Shown piece by piece: positions 1 through 8,538 of a stretch of 64,000 bases of DNA. The notes under the pieces were generated by a model. That model saw only the letters and a list, made by a program, of their open reading frames with translations, was not told where the DNA came from and did not search any database. The stretch's first letter is position 1, and every line of letters begins with the position of its first letter. Source of the DNA: Citreimonas salinaria. GTDB taxonomy: Bacteria > Pseudomonadota > Alphaproteobacteria > Rhodobacterales > Rhodobacteraceae. The translations under genes were made by a program, and so were the position numbers. The stretch is taken from NCBI RefSeq assembly GCF_900107235.1, contig NZ_FNPF01000001.1, forward strand, positions 434,001-498,000. Direction: 5' to 3'.

Positions 1-13
1 GAGGAGGAGCAGC

Positions 14-1240
14 TTGCTCAAGCGAAGCTGGATCGACAGCGCCAATGATCCCGAAGGGGAGTTTCCGCTGAACAACCTGCCTTATGGGGTGTTCTCGACG
101 AACGGCACCGCGCCCCGCTGCGGCGTGGCGATCGGGGACAGGGTGCTCGACGTCGCGGGCGCGGAAGAGGCCGGCCTGACCGAAACCGCGGACCTTCTGC
201 AGTACGCGACGTGGAATCCGCTGATGGCCGCGGGTCCCGCCGCGTGGTCGGCATTCCGCGAGCGCCTGACCGACCTTCTGGCCGAAGGGGCGGCGGATCG
301 CGCCAAGGTCGAGCCGCTGCTGGTGCCGCTGGCCGATGCGACCATGCACATGCCGCTGGAGGTCGCCGAATACACCGACTTCTACGCCGGCAAGCAGCAC
401 GCGCAGAACGTCGGCACGATGTTCCGCGGGCCGGAGAACGCGCTGCCGCCGAACTGGCTGCACATCCCCATCGGCTACAATGGGCGGGCGTCGACCGTCG
501 TGGTTTCGGGCACCGACATACGCCGTCCCTTGGGGCAGACGAAGCCGAAGGACGCCGAGATGCCCTCGTTCGGGCCGTGCAAGCGGCTGGATATCGAGCT
601 CGAGATCGGCGCCATCGTCGGCACCCCGTCGAAGATGGGCGAGCCGATCACGACCGCCCGCGCCCAGGACATGATCTTTGGCTACGTCCTGCTGAACGAC
701 TGGTCGGCGCGTGATCTGCAGGCGTGGGAGTACCAGCCACTGGGCCCGTTCCAGGCCAAGGCCTTCGCAACGTCGATCTCGCCCTGGATCGTGACACGCG
801 AGGCGCTGGCCCCCTTCGCCGTGGATACGCCGCCGCGCGAGAAGCCGCTTCTGCCCTACCTTCAGGCCGACTTCCCCGGGAACTATGACGTGGCGCTGTC
901 GGTCGAGATGAACGGCCACCGCATCAGCACCACGAACATGCGCGAACTCTACTACTCGGCAGCGCAGCAGCTGGCGCATCACGCGTCGTCGGGATGCGCC
1001 ATGCGGACGGGCGATCTGCTCGGTTCGGGCACGATCTCGGGACCCGAGCCGTCGAACTACGGCTCTCTGCTCGAGATGACGTGGGGCGGCGAAAACCCGC
1101 TCGACGTTGGCGGAGAGACCCGGACCTTCATCGAGGACGACGACACGCTCACCCTCAGGGGGCATGCGCAAGGGGACGGCTACCGCGTCGGCTTCGGCGC
1201 CTGCACGGGCACGATCCTTCCCGCCCCCGAATTTCCCTAA
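14..1240 (+). CDS. fahA: Fumarylacetoacetase
   Basis: Hydrolyses 4-fumarylacetoacetate to fumarate and acetoacetate, the last step of homogentisate (tyrosine/phenylacetate-type) degradation in the cytoplasm. The 408-residue protein has the full FAH architecture: a small N-terminal domain (about 1-110) and the catalytic FAH fold. Residues D122, H129, E195, E197 and D229 match the mammalian metal and catalytic positions with a constant offset of four. I place the start at a TTG preceded by GAGGAGG seven bases upstream, and the N-terminus (MLKRSW, then NLPYGVFS) is typical of the family. It is the first gene of a plus-strand operon with an MBL protein, a flavin hydroxylase and maleylacetoacetate isomerase. 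Homogentisate dioxygenase is not in the window and may lie just upstream. Confidence 0.95.
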   Translation: MLKRSWIDSANDPEGEFPLNNLPYGVFSTNGTAPRCGVAIGDRVLDVAGAEEAGLTETADLLQYATWNPLMAAGPAAWSAFRERLTDLLAEGAADRAKVEPLLVPLADATMHMPLEVAEYTDFYAGKQHAQNVGTMFRGPENALPPNWLHIPIGYNGRASTVVVSGTDIRRPLGQTKPKDAEMPSFGPCKRLDIELEIGAIVGTPSKMGEPITTARAQDMIFGYVLLNDWSARDLQAWEYQPLGPFQAKAFATSISPWIVTREALAPFAVDTPPREKPLLPYLQADFPGNYDVALSVEMNGHRISTTNMRELYYSAAQQLAHHASSGCAMRTGDLLGSGTISGPEPSNYGSLLEMTWGGENPLDVGGETRTFIEDDDTLTLRGHAQGDGYRVGFGACTGTILPAPEFP

Positions 1241-1258
1241 GAGACGACAGGAGGCCAC

Positions 1259-2209
1259 ATGGCCAAGGCATTCGCATCCGCCGGAGACATGGCGGACAAG
1301 GAGATCAGCTTCACGCAGGTGGGCGAGGGGCTTTGGGCCTTCACCGCCGAGGGCGATCCGAATTCCGGCGTCATCATCGGCGACGACAGCGTGATGGTGG
1401 TCGAGGCGCAGGCCACCCCGCGGCTGGCGCAGAAGGTGATCGAGAAGGTGCGCGAGGTCACCGACAAGCCGATCAGCCACCTGGTGCTGACCCACTACCA
1501 CGCGGTGCGCGTGCTGGGCGCATCGGCCTACGACGCGCGCGAGATCATCATGTCCGACATGGCACGCGCCATGGTGGCCGAGCGCGGGCAGGAGGACTGG
1601 AACAGCGAGTTCGACCGCTTTCCGCGCCTGTTCCAGGGCCACGAGAGCATTCCCGGCCTGACCTGGCCCACCACCACCTTCAGCGACCGCATGAGCGTCT
1701 ACCTGGGCAACCGCCGCGTCGACCTGATGAAGCTGGGCCGCGCCCATACGGCCGGCGATATCGTCATCCACGTGCCCGACCAGAACGTCATGTTCACCGG
1801 CGACATCGTCGAGTACCACTCGGCCTGCTATTGCGGCGATGGTCACTACGGCGACTGGCCGCAGACGCTCGAACGCATCCGCGCGTTCGACCTGGACGCC
1901 ATCGCGCCGGGCCGGGGCGATGCCTTGGTCGGCCGCGACATGGTGAACGCGGCGCTGGACAACACCGCCGACTTCGTTTCCTCGACCTATGATGCCGTGA
2001 AGCGCGTCGCAGTCAGGGGCGGCTCGCTGCAGGAGGCCATGGCCCATGTGCGCGAGGTCTGCGACCCCAAGTTCGGCGACTACGCGATCTACGAACATTG
2101 CCTGCCGTTCAACGTCGCCCGTGCCTTCGACGAGGCGCGCGGCATCGACACGCCGCGGATCTGGACCGCCGCGCGCGACAAGGAAATGTGGCAGGCCCTG
2201 CAGGGCTGA
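1259..2209 (+). CDS. MBL-fold protein with altered metal-ligand motif
   Basis: A 316-residue protein of the metallo-beta-lactamase fold, 18 bases downstream of fahA. The first metal motif reads HYHAVR (H79, H81, then V83 and R84) instead of HxHxDH. TGD, giving the bridging Asp, is present near residue 180. The later PGHG-type motif reads PGRGDA. So two of the usual first-motif ligands and a later His are replaced, while the scaffold is complete and the frame is open, which suggests a diverged activity rather than decay. It may act on an intermediate or thioester in the neighbouring aromatic pathway, but the substrate cannot be deduced. RBS AGGAGG lies before the ATG. Confidence 0.8.
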   Translation: MAKAFASAGDMADKEISFTQVGEGLWAFTAEGDPNSGVIIGDDSVMVVEAQATPRLAQKVIEKVREVTDKPISHLVLTHYHAVRVLGASAYDAREIIMSDMARAMVAERGQEDWNSEFDRFPRLFQGHESIPGLTWPTTTFSDRMSVYLGNRRVDLMKLGRAHTAGDIVIHVPDQNVMFTGDIVEYHSACYCGDGHYGDWPQTLERIRAFDLDAIAPGRGDALVGRDMVNAALDNTADFVSSTYDAVKRVAVRGGSLQEAMAHVREVCDPKFGDYAIYEHCLPFNVARAFDEARGIDTPRIWTAARDKEMWQALQG

Positions 2210-2215
2210 TCCAAC

Positions 2216-2236
2216 TGCCCGGGCGTTGTCCGGGCA
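2216..2236 (+). terminator. Intergenic hairpin in the aromatic operon
   Basis: A perfect inverted repeat, TGCCCGG and CCGGGCA around a 7-base loop, lies 7 bases after the MBL stop. No clear T-run follows. It may attenuate transcription or protect the upstream mRNA segment inside the operon. Confidence 0.4.
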
Positions 2237-2302
2237 CCTTCTTGCCGGACCGATCGGGCGTCGCACCCGCCCTCGGCCATGTCCACTTCGGGAGGAGACG
2301 TG

Positions 2303-3907
2303 ATGCTGGACGACCGCTACGCACTGGCGCACCGACTTTATCCATACGAGCGCGCCGCCGATCAGGATGCCGAGGTCGCGGCGCATCATCCGGTCGTGGT
2401 GATCGGGGGTGGCCCCATCGGGATGGCGATGGCGCTCGATCTCGCCTTGCGTGGCGTCCGCACCCTGGTTCTGGACGACCACGAAGGAGTCGGCGAAGGC
2501 AGCCGCGCGATCTGTTTCGCCAAGCGCACGCTGGAGATCTGCGACCGCTTGGGTTGCGCCGACGCCATGGTCGACAAGGGCGTCGTATGGAACCTGGGCA
2601 AGGTGTTCCACGGCGAGGATCTGGTATTCGAGTTCAACCTTCTGCCCGAGGGCGGGCACCGGCACCCCGCCTTCATCAATCTTCAGCAGCCCTATTTCGA
2701 GAAGTTCCTGGTCGACCGGATCCGGCAGGCGCAGGCCGAAGGCGCACCGATCGAGATTCGTGGCAAGAACCGCGTCGAATCGCTGGACGTGCGGGACGAC
2801 GGTGCCGGGATCGAGATCATGACGCCCGAGGGGCCTTACTCGATCACCGCCGATTGGGTTCTGGCCTGCGACGGGGCCGGTTCACCCACGCGCAGGGGGC
2901 TGGGTCTCGGGTTCGAGGGCAAGGTGTTCAAGGACAGCTTCCTGATCGCGGACGTGCGAATGAAGGTCGACTTCCCGGTCGAGCGCCGCTTCTGGTTCGA
3001 ACCGCCGTTCCGCGAGGCCGGGGATTCCGCGCTTCTGCACAAGCAGCCCGATGACATCTGGCGGATCGACTTCCAGATCGGCTGGGACGTGGATCGGGAC
3101 GCCGAGCTGAAAGAGGACCGGATCCGCGCGCGCATCGACCAGATGCTGCCCGGCGTGGAATACGAGATCGTGTGGACCTCGATCTACACGTTCCAGTGCC
3201 GCAGGATGGAGTCGTTCCGCCATGGCCGCGTGCTCTTCGTCGGCGACAGTGCTCACCAGGTTTCCCCCTTCGGTGCCCGCGGGGCGAACGGCGGCGTGCA
3301 GGACTCCGACAACCTCGCCTGGAAGCTCGCCATGGTGTTGAACGACGAGGCGCCCGAGGCGCTGATCGACACCTACGACGCCGAGCGGTGCTACGCGACC
3401 GACGAAAACATCCGCAATTCCACCCGATCCACCGATTTCATCACGCCGAAATCCGAGATCAGCCGAGTCTTCCGGAATGCAGTGCTGCACCTGTCGCGCC
3501 GCCACGACTTCGCCCGCCCCTTCGTGAACTCCGGTCGCCTTTCGGTGCCCTGCATCTATGACGGCTCTCCGCTGAACGGGGCCGACAGCCTACCCGGCGG
3601 TCCCGCACAGACCCGCCCCGGCGCCCCCTGCCCGGATGCTCCGCTGGAGGACGGGTTCCTTCTGCATCGTCTTGGCACGGGATTCGTGCTTCTGGCGATC
3701 GGACAGGAGCCCCCGGACACTTCGGGTCTGCGCAGCGTGTCGATCGCCACGCCGAACGCGGAGACACGCGCGCGATATCTCGTGGCGGCCGACCGGGCAC
3801 TTTACCTCATCCGGCCCGACCAGCACGTCGCGGCACGCTGGGAAACCGCGACACCAGTGGAGATCGAGGCCGCCCTGAACCGCGCGACCGGAAAGGAAAT
3901 GGCATGA
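2303..3907 (+). CDS. FAD-dependent aromatic hydroxylase, MhaA-like
   Basis: A class A flavoprotein monooxygenase of 534 residues (PF01494/UbiH-MhpA type). It has the N-terminal dinucleotide-binding motif VVVIGGGPIGMAMA (about 32-45), and the second FAD motif VGDSAHQVSPFGARG near residue 313. An RBS GGGAGGAG precedes ATG 2303, which I prefer to the upstream in-frame ATG at 2279 because that one lies before the RBS. The stop overlaps the start of the 62-residue DUF2783 gene (ATGA). Large flavoprotein plus very small partner beside fahA and maiA resembles the two-component 3-hydroxyphenylacetate 6-hydroxylase MhaAB of Pseudomonas putida, which makes homogentisate. The substrate is therefore an inference; a 3-(3-hydroxyphenyl)propionate-type hydroxylase is the alternative. 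Confidence 0.85.
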   Translation: MLDDRYALAHRLYPYERAADQDAEVAAHHPVVVIGGGPIGMAMALDLALRGVRTLVLDDHEGVGEGSRAICFAKRTLEICDRLGCADAMVDKGVVWNLGKVFHGEDLVFEFNLLPEGGHRHPAFINLQQPYFEKFLVDRIRQAQAEGAPIEIRGKNRVESLDVRDDGAGIEIMTPEGPYSITADWVLACDGAGSPTRRGLGLGFEGKVFKDSFLIADVRMKVDFPVERRFWFEPPFREAGDSALLHKQPDDIWRIDFQIGWDVDRDAELKEDRIRARIDQMLPGVEYEIVWTSIYTFQCRRMESFRHGRVLFVGDSAHQVSPFGARGANGGVQDSDNLAWKLAMVLNDEAPEALIDTYDAERCYATDENIRNSTRSTDFITPKSEISRVFRNAVLHLSRRHDFARPFVNSGRLSVPCIYDGSPLNGADSLPGGPAQTRPGAPCPDAPLEDGFLLHRLGTGFVLLAIGQEPPDTSGLRSVSIATPNAETRARYLVAADRALYLIRPDQHVAARWETATPVEIEAALNRATGKEMA

Positions 3908-4092
3908 GTGCTCTCGTCACCTCCCGCAACATTGCCATCCCCGACGAAGCCTACGATCTGCTTCTGACGGCACATGAAGGGCTGACCAAGGACGAAAGCG
4001 ACGCCCTGAACGCGCGGCTGATCCTGACGCTGTTCAATCACGTCGGCGACCTCGACGTCATTCGCGAAGCCATCGAGGTCGCCCGTCAGTGA
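3904..4092 (+). CDS. DUF2783 small protein, possible hydroxylase coupling protein (MhaB-like)
   Basis: A 62-residue acidic, helix-rich protein of the DUF2783 type with no cysteines. Translationally coupled at both ends: its ATG overlaps the hydroxylase stop (ATGA), and its TGA overlaps the GTG start of maiA (GTGA). Size and position match the small coupling component MhaB described for the P. putida 3-hydroxyphenylacetate hydroxylase. That correspondence is from memory of the published system plus context, not from alignment. The tight coupling argues that it is made stoichiometrically with the flavoprotein. Confidence 0.8.
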   Translation: MSALVTSRNIAIPDEAYDLLLTAHEGLTKDESDALNARLILTLFNHVGDLDVIREAIEVARQ

Positions 4093-4733
4093 GCGCCATT
4101 CTCTACGATTACTGGCGCTCGACCGCGAGCTACCGGGTCCGCATCGCGCTGAACCTCGCCGGCATCGCCTACAGGTCCGTGCCGATCGACCTGATCGGGG
4201 GCGAGCAAAGCGGGCCGGATCATCTGGCCCGCAATCCCCAAGGGTTCGTGCCGGTGTTCGAAATCGACGGCCTGCGCCTGACCCAGTCGCTGGCGATCAT
4301 CGAATATCTCGACGAGACGCGCGGACTGGGGCTGTTGCCGGCCAATCCCGCCGAGCGTGCCCGGGTTCGCCGCCTGAGCCTGACGATCGCTGCCGACACC
4401 CACCCGATCTGCAATCCGTCGGTCGTCAAGGTGGTCCTTGGCCGCCTCCCCGGCGACACCCGCGACGAAGCAAGGGTGGATTGGATGCGGCACTTCATTC
4501 GCCGCGGCCTGATGGCTTTCGAGGCAATGCTCGGCGAACCCCCCACGGGTCGGTTCTGTCACGGGGACACCCCGACGCTCGCGGACCTGTGCCTGATCCC
4601 GCAAATCTACAACGCTGACCGATGGGGCGCGGGCTGGTCCGACCTGCCCCGCATTCAGGCCGTCGCGGACGCGGCAGGCGAAATCGGCGCCTTCCGCGCA
4701 GCCAGCCCCGAGGCCGTGAACCAGACGGGCTGA
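4089..4733 (+). CDS. maiA: Maleylacetoacetate isomerase (zeta-class GST)
   Basis: Isomerises 4-maleylacetoacetate to 4-fumarylacetoacetate using glutathione, feeding FahA. The 214-residue protein has the zeta-GST signature STASYRVRIALNL near residues 11-23, a thioredoxin-fold N-domain (about 1-80, with the QSLAIIEYLDE segment) and an all-helical C-domain. It starts with GTG overlapping the preceding TGA. It is the last gene of the operon. The gene set hydroxylase, isomerase and hydrolase is the glutathione-dependent homogentisate branch. Confidence 0.92.
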   Translation: MSAILYDYWRSTASYRVRIALNLAGIAYRSVPIDLIGGEQSGPDHLARNPQGFVPVFEIDGLRLTQSLAIIEYLDETRGLGLLPANPAERARVRRLSLTIAADTHPICNPSVVKVVLGRLPGDTRDEARVDWMRHFIRRGLMAFEAMLGEPPTGRFCHGDTPTLADLCLIPQIYNADRWGAGWSDLPRIQAVADAAGEIGAFRAASPEAVNQTG

Positions 4734-4871
4734 TGCTGGTTACGCGTTCTATCGATAACTGAAGGCAATCCGATCAACTGCCTGATCTTCCGGCTCAATC
4801 GTGCCGAACGGCAGCAGGCGCCGTCGGAAGACCCTGCCCGACGGGAAGAAAACCGCAGGCAAGCGTCACGA

Positions 4872-4891
4872 GGGCGCCTTGTCCGGCGCCC
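4872..4891. terminator. Hairpin between convergent genes
   Basis: Stem GGGCGCC / GGCGCCC with loop TTGTCC lies directly after the stop of the minus-strand Tm-1-like gene and about 140 bases after maiA. There is no T-run. It is plausible as a shared transcript end. Confidence 0.4.
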
Positions 4892-4892
4892 C

Positions 4893-6125
4893 TCACGCGG
4901 GAACGTGTCCCGCGTCGCGCCACGCGTCGAATACGCGCAGCGCGGCTTCGGCGAAGGCATTGTCGTTGATGTGGCACTTCAGATCGTGCAGCGTCACGTT
5001 ATCGGGACAGGTCGCGACCAGTTCGTCGCAAAACGCCGCGAGCCCGGCGGCGTCGTGCAACGGCTCGCCGGGGCGATCCCACTCGCCGCAACCGCCGCGC
5101 GGCAGCAACACCGCCGTCGGCCCGGTCGCCTTCGCCAGTTGCTCGGAGTGCGCGCGCGCCACCTTTCGCCGTCCCTCGTCGTCCAGCACATAGGACGTGA
5201 TCAGGCGGTTGTGCGCGTGGCTGGGCAGGCCGTCGAACCGCGGGTCGGCCGGTTGCCAGCCGATCACGTCCACCAGGTCGTAGCAGCCCGGCGCCACCAA
5301 CTGCGGGACGCCCGCCATGCCCGCGCCGGTCAGGCGCGATCCGCCCGCGCTGACCATCGAGCCGAAGACGTGGTTGCCCAGTTCCTGCGTGCAGAAGTCG
5401 AAGACGCAGGCGAAGGCGCCTTCCTGCGCGAGGTTCTCGAAAGCGCGCCCGCCCATGCCTGTGGCGTGGAAGACCGCCACCTCGTAGCCGCGCGCCTCGA
5501 GCGCGGGCTTCAGCGGCACCATGTAGCGCAGGGCGGTCTTGCCCAGGCTCGTCATCCCGATCAGCGGCTTGTCCCGTTGCGGCGGCTGTGCCGCCCGCGC
5601 CGCCCCCAGCACCGCTCCGGCAGCCTGCGCCAGCGAGGCGCGGCAGACCGAGTTCAGCCCGTAAAGCCCGCCCGCCCACAGGATCATCTGCACGTCTGCC
5701 GGCAGACGCTCGGGCGGCAGCAGCGGCGAAAAGGCGATGGTCGAGACCACGTATTTCGGAATGCCCAGCGGCAGTGCGCCCAGCAGGTCCAGCGCCAGGT
5801 CCGTACCCATGGAGCCGCCCAGCACGATTGCCCCGTCCACGCGCCCTGCGGCGCAAAGCTCGGCGGCCTTGGCGGCGGCGCCGCGGCCCATGATCTGCAT
5901 GGCGACGTTCTCGTCACCGCTGTCGATCGCCGTCTGGATCGAGCTGCCGCCGGCCTCGGCCACCTCGTGCTTGGAGATGTCCACCGGCCCCGACGGATCG
6001 CCCAGCACGCTGACATCCATGGTCAAGACCCGTCCGCCCTGATCCTCGATGCACGAGACCAGAAAGCCAAGCTCGTCGGCCTTCGTGTCGTAGGTCCCGG
6101 CGACCAGTATCGTCTTGTCGGTCAT
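4893..6125 (-). CDS. Tm-1-like ATP-binding protein (UPF0261)
   Basis: A 410-residue UPF0261/Tm-1-like protein, related to the tomato Tm-1 ATP-binding domain and often found in bacterial catabolic operons. It begins ILVAGTYDTKADELGFL, the family's first strand and loop, and carries a Gly-rich segment (VLGGSMGTDLAL, about residues 98-109). ATG 6125 is chosen because GAGG lies five bases upstream; a GTG two codons earlier is the alternative. It follows the aldehyde dehydrogenase gene by 10 bases on the same strand, so the two are probably co-transcribed. The biochemical role is unknown. Confidence 0.85.
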   Translation of the reverse strand: MTDKTILVAGTYDTKADELGFLVSCIEDQGGRVLTMDVSVLGDPSGPVDISKHEVAEAGGSSIQTAIDSGDENVAMQIMGRGAAAKAAELCAAGRVDGAIVLGGSMGTDLALDLLGALPLGIPKYVVSTIAFSPLLPPERLPADVQMILWAGGLYGLNSVCRASLAQAAGAVLGAARAAQPPQRDKPLIGMTSLGKTALRYMVPLKPALEARGYEVAVFHATGMGGRAFENLAQEGAFACVFDFCTQELGNHVFGSMVSAGGSRLTGAGMAGVPQLVAPGCYDLVDVIGWQPADPRFDGLPSHAHNRLITSYVLDDEGRRKVARAHSEQLAKATGPTAVLLPRGGCGEWDRPGEPLHDAAGLAAFCDELVATCPDNVTLHDLKCHINDNAFAEAALRVFDAWRDAGHVPA

Positions 6126-6135
6126 ACCCACCTCG

Positions 6136-7623
6136 TCAAAGCTTAATCCATGCGGTCTTCAGATCGACGTATTTGTCGAAGGCGTGCAACGACTTGTCGT
6201 GCCCGTTGCCCGATTGCTTGACCCCGCCCAACGGCACGGTGATGTCGGGCCCGCCATAGGTGTTGACGTGCACAACCCCGGCCTGCACGGCGCGGATCAT
6301 GCGGTGCGCGCGGCCCAGGTTCTGCGTCCAGACCCCGGCGGCAAGGCCGTAATCGGTGGCGTTGGCCAGCCGCACCGCCTCGTCCTCGCCCTCGAAGGTC
6401 GTCACCGCCAGGACCGGGCCGAAGACCTCGTCGCGGAAAAGCCGATGCTCGGGGGCGACGTCGGCGATCACGGTGGGCGCCATGTAGTAGCCGCCGGTGT
6501 CCTGCATGATGCGCGAGCCGCCCAGGGTGACGCGCGCGCCCTCGCGTTCGGCCCCGGCGACGAAGTCGAGGATCTGCGTCAGCTGCGGCTCGGAGTTCAC
6601 CGCGCCGGACTGCGTGGCAAGGTCCAGCGGGTCGCCCACGCGCATCCTCGCCGCGGCCTCGGACAGGGCGGCGACGAAGTCGTCGGCCACGCCGCGCTGC
6701 ACCAGAAGCCGCGAGCCCGCGACGCAGACCTGCCCGGAATTGCGGAAGATCCCCGCCGCGGAAACCTTCGCCGCCTCGCCAATGTCGCCCACGTCGTCGA
6801 AGACGATGTTCGGGGACTTTCCGCCCAGCTCAAGATAGACGCGCTTGAGGTTCGATTTCGCCGACGCCTCGAGCAGGCGCCGCCCGGTGGCGCCCGAGCC
6901 GGTGAAAACCAGTGCGTCCACGTCCATCGACATCGACAGCGCCTGTCCGCAGCCCGCGCCGCGCCCGGTCACGACGTTCAGCACGCCCTCGGGCAGGCCG
7001 GCCTCCAGCGCCAGTTCGCTGATGCGCAGCAGGGTGAGCGACGCGGTCTCGGCCGGTTTCAGGACCACCGAGTTGCCCGCGGCCAGCGTGGGGGCAAGCT
7101 TCCACGTGCCGATCATCAGCGGGAAATTCCACGGCACGATCGCGCCGATCACGCCGACCGGTTCGCGGTGGATCAGGCCCAGCGCGGCATCGGCGGTGGG
7201 GGCGATCTCGCCGTAGATCTTGTCGATCGCCTCGGCGTACCAGCGGATGGTGTTCACGGCCGATCCGACCTCGGCCTTGGCGGCCATCGCGATCTCGGTG
7301 CCGTTGTCGCGCACGCCCAGAACCGTCAGATCGAGCGCGTTCGCCTCGATCAGGTCGGCCCAGCGGAGCAGGATCTTCTTGCGCGCGGCGGGGGCCTGGC
7401 CGGACCAGCGGCGATCGGCAAAGGCGGCGCGGGCGGCTGCCACGGCATCGTCGACATCCGCCTCGGTGGCGTCGGCGATGGTGGTCAGTATGCGCCCGTC
7501 GATGGGCGAGATGCTGTCCAGCGTCTCGCCGCCGCGCGCGTCCTTCCAGGCGCCGCCGATCAGAAGGCGGCCCGGCGACACGTCGCGCGTGCGCAGGGCG
7601 TCGATGTCAGCCTGGTCGAACAT
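6136..7623 (-). CDS. NAD(P)-dependent aldehyde dehydrogenase (PuuC/betaine-aldehyde type)
   Basis: A 495-residue ALDH that oxidises an aldehyde to a carboxylate. Visible are the cofactor/oxyanion segment PWNFPLMIGTWKLAP, the catalytic Glu in LELGGKSPN, and the nucleophilic Cys in SGQVCVAGS (about residue 300). It most resembles aminoaldehyde dehydrogenases (gamma-glutamyl-aminobutyraldehyde or betaine aldehyde). RBS AGGGGA precedes ATG 7623; an extended open frame further upstream is antisense to the IclR gene and not real. It is divergent from an IclR regulator and followed by the Tm-1-like gene. Context (two aminotransferases, a kinase) suggests it oxidises an aldehyde made by transamination or phospho-lyase chemistry. 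Confidence 0.92.
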   Translation of the reverse strand: MFDQADIDALRTRDVSPGRLLIGGAWKDARGGETLDSISPIDGRILTTIADATEADVDDAVAAARAAFADRRWSGQAPAARKKILLRWADLIEANALDLTVLGVRDNGTEIAMAAKAEVGSAVNTIRWYAEAIDKIYGEIAPTADAALGLIHREPVGVIGAIVPWNFPLMIGTWKLAPTLAAGNSVVLKPAETASLTLLRISELALEAGLPEGVLNVVTGRGAGCGQALSMSMDVDALVFTGSGATGRRLLEASAKSNLKRVYLELGGKSPNIVFDDVGDIGEAAKVSAAGIFRNSGQVCVAGSRLLVQRGVADDFVAALSEAAARMRVGDPLDLATQSGAVNSEPQLTQILDFVAGAEREGARVTLGGSRIMQDTGGYYMAPTVIADVAPEHRLFRDEVFGPVLAVTTFEGEDEAVRLANATDYGLAAGVWTQNLGRAHRMIRAVQAGVVHVNTYGGPDITVPLGGVKQSGNGHDKSLHAFDKYVDLKTAWIKL

Positions 7624-7644
7624 GGGCGTCCCCTGTTTTCGCAA

Positions 7645-7661
7645 GGTTCGAATAATGAACC
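7645..7661. promoter_or_regulatory. Operator-like inverted repeat upstream of the aldehyde dehydrogenase
   Basis: GGTTC and GAACC arms around GAATAAT, just upstream of the ALDH start, inside an AT-rich patch (about 7648-7680) that contrasts with the GC-rich flanks. A second short palindrome, CACGT-C-ACGTG, lies at 7687-7697. Both are candidate sites for the divergent IclR regulator. Confidence 0.4.
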
Positions 7662-7761
7662 GGTGGTTTAAAATATTGACTTGAGCCACGTCACGTGTCA
7701 ACCGTTGCATGCGAGACGGAACGCCCGGTGGCGCGGCATTCGTTTTTCGGAGAGGCGTGGA

Positions 7762-8538
7762 ATGGGAACGACGGCGAAAGCGCTCGCTCTGCTCGACCAG
7801 TTTTCGATCGACCGGCCCGAGATCGGGCTGAGCGATTTCCACCGCCTGGTCGGGCGCGACAAGGCGACCGTCCACAGATACCTTACCGAGCTGGAACAGG
7901 CTGGCTTCGTCGAGCAGGACCCGGTGACGCGCGTCTACCGGCCCGGCCCCGCGGTGCTGCGGCTCGCCACGATCCGCGAGACGTGCTTTCCGCTGAAAAG
8001 CGCGGTCGAGCCGGTTGTCAGGGCCGCCGCCAAGGAACTCGGGGAACTTGTGCACTTTTCCCTTCTGCAGGGCGGCGCGCTGGCACCGGTTGCGCACCAC
8101 GACCCGCACCAGCACGGCACGGCGGTATTCTTCGATGAAGGCGCCATGCTCCCCTTGCACGGCACTGCCTCGGGGATCAGCATGCTGGCCTTCGGACCCG
8201 ACGCGCTTTGGTCCGGGATCGGCGCTGCGCCGCTGCGGGACTTCACCGGCCAGACACCTACGGACGAGCCGACCCTCCGCAGGCTGAGCGAGGCCGCGCG
8301 CGACGCCGGATACGCGCTGGCGGACCGCACTTTCGATGCGGATGTGGTGTCGGTCGCGATGCCGGTCTTCGGACCGCACGCGGCGGCAAGCGGCGCCGTG
8401 GCCGTGGCCGCGCCCGCGGGCCGCATGAACGACGCGCTGCGCGAGCGCGCCATCGAGACGTTGCGCCGGATCGCGCCGGTGCTCGGCCAGTCGCTGGGCG
8501 GCCGCATGCCGGCGAAGACGGAGGCGCAGGATGCCTGA
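7762..8538 (+). CDS. IclR family transcriptional regulator (copy 1)
   Basis: A 258-residue regulator with an N-terminal winged HTH (about 1-60, including RDKATVHRYLTELEQAGFV) and a C-terminal IclR ligand-binding domain. ATG 7762 is preceded by AGAGG. It is divergent from the ALDH gene, and its last bases overlap the downstream HAD gene, so it leads the HAD-aminotransferase operon. It is a clear paralogue of the IclR protein at 16480 (matching MGT-KAL start, DKATV-R-L-ELE and GELVH segments). Its effector is probably the substrate or aldehyde of the flanking enzymes. Confidence 0.9.
   Translation: MGTTAKALALLDQFSIDRPEIGLSDFHRLVGRDKATVHRYLTELEQAGFVEQDPVTRVYRPGPAVLRLATIRETCFPLKSAVEPVVRAAAKELGELVHFSLLQGGALAPVAHHDPHQHGTAVFFDEGAMLPLHGTASGISMLAFGPDALWSGIGAAPLRDFTGQTPTDEPTLRRLSEAARDAGYALADRTFDADVVSVAMPVFGPHAAASGAVAVAAPAGRMNDALRERAIETLRRIAPVLGQSLGGRMPAKTEAQDA

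Noticed and set aside
6115-7671. A 518-codon plus-strand open frame opposite the aldehyde dehydrogenase
   Set aside because: Antisense to a complete ALDH with catalytic Cys and Glu; no coding evidence of its own.
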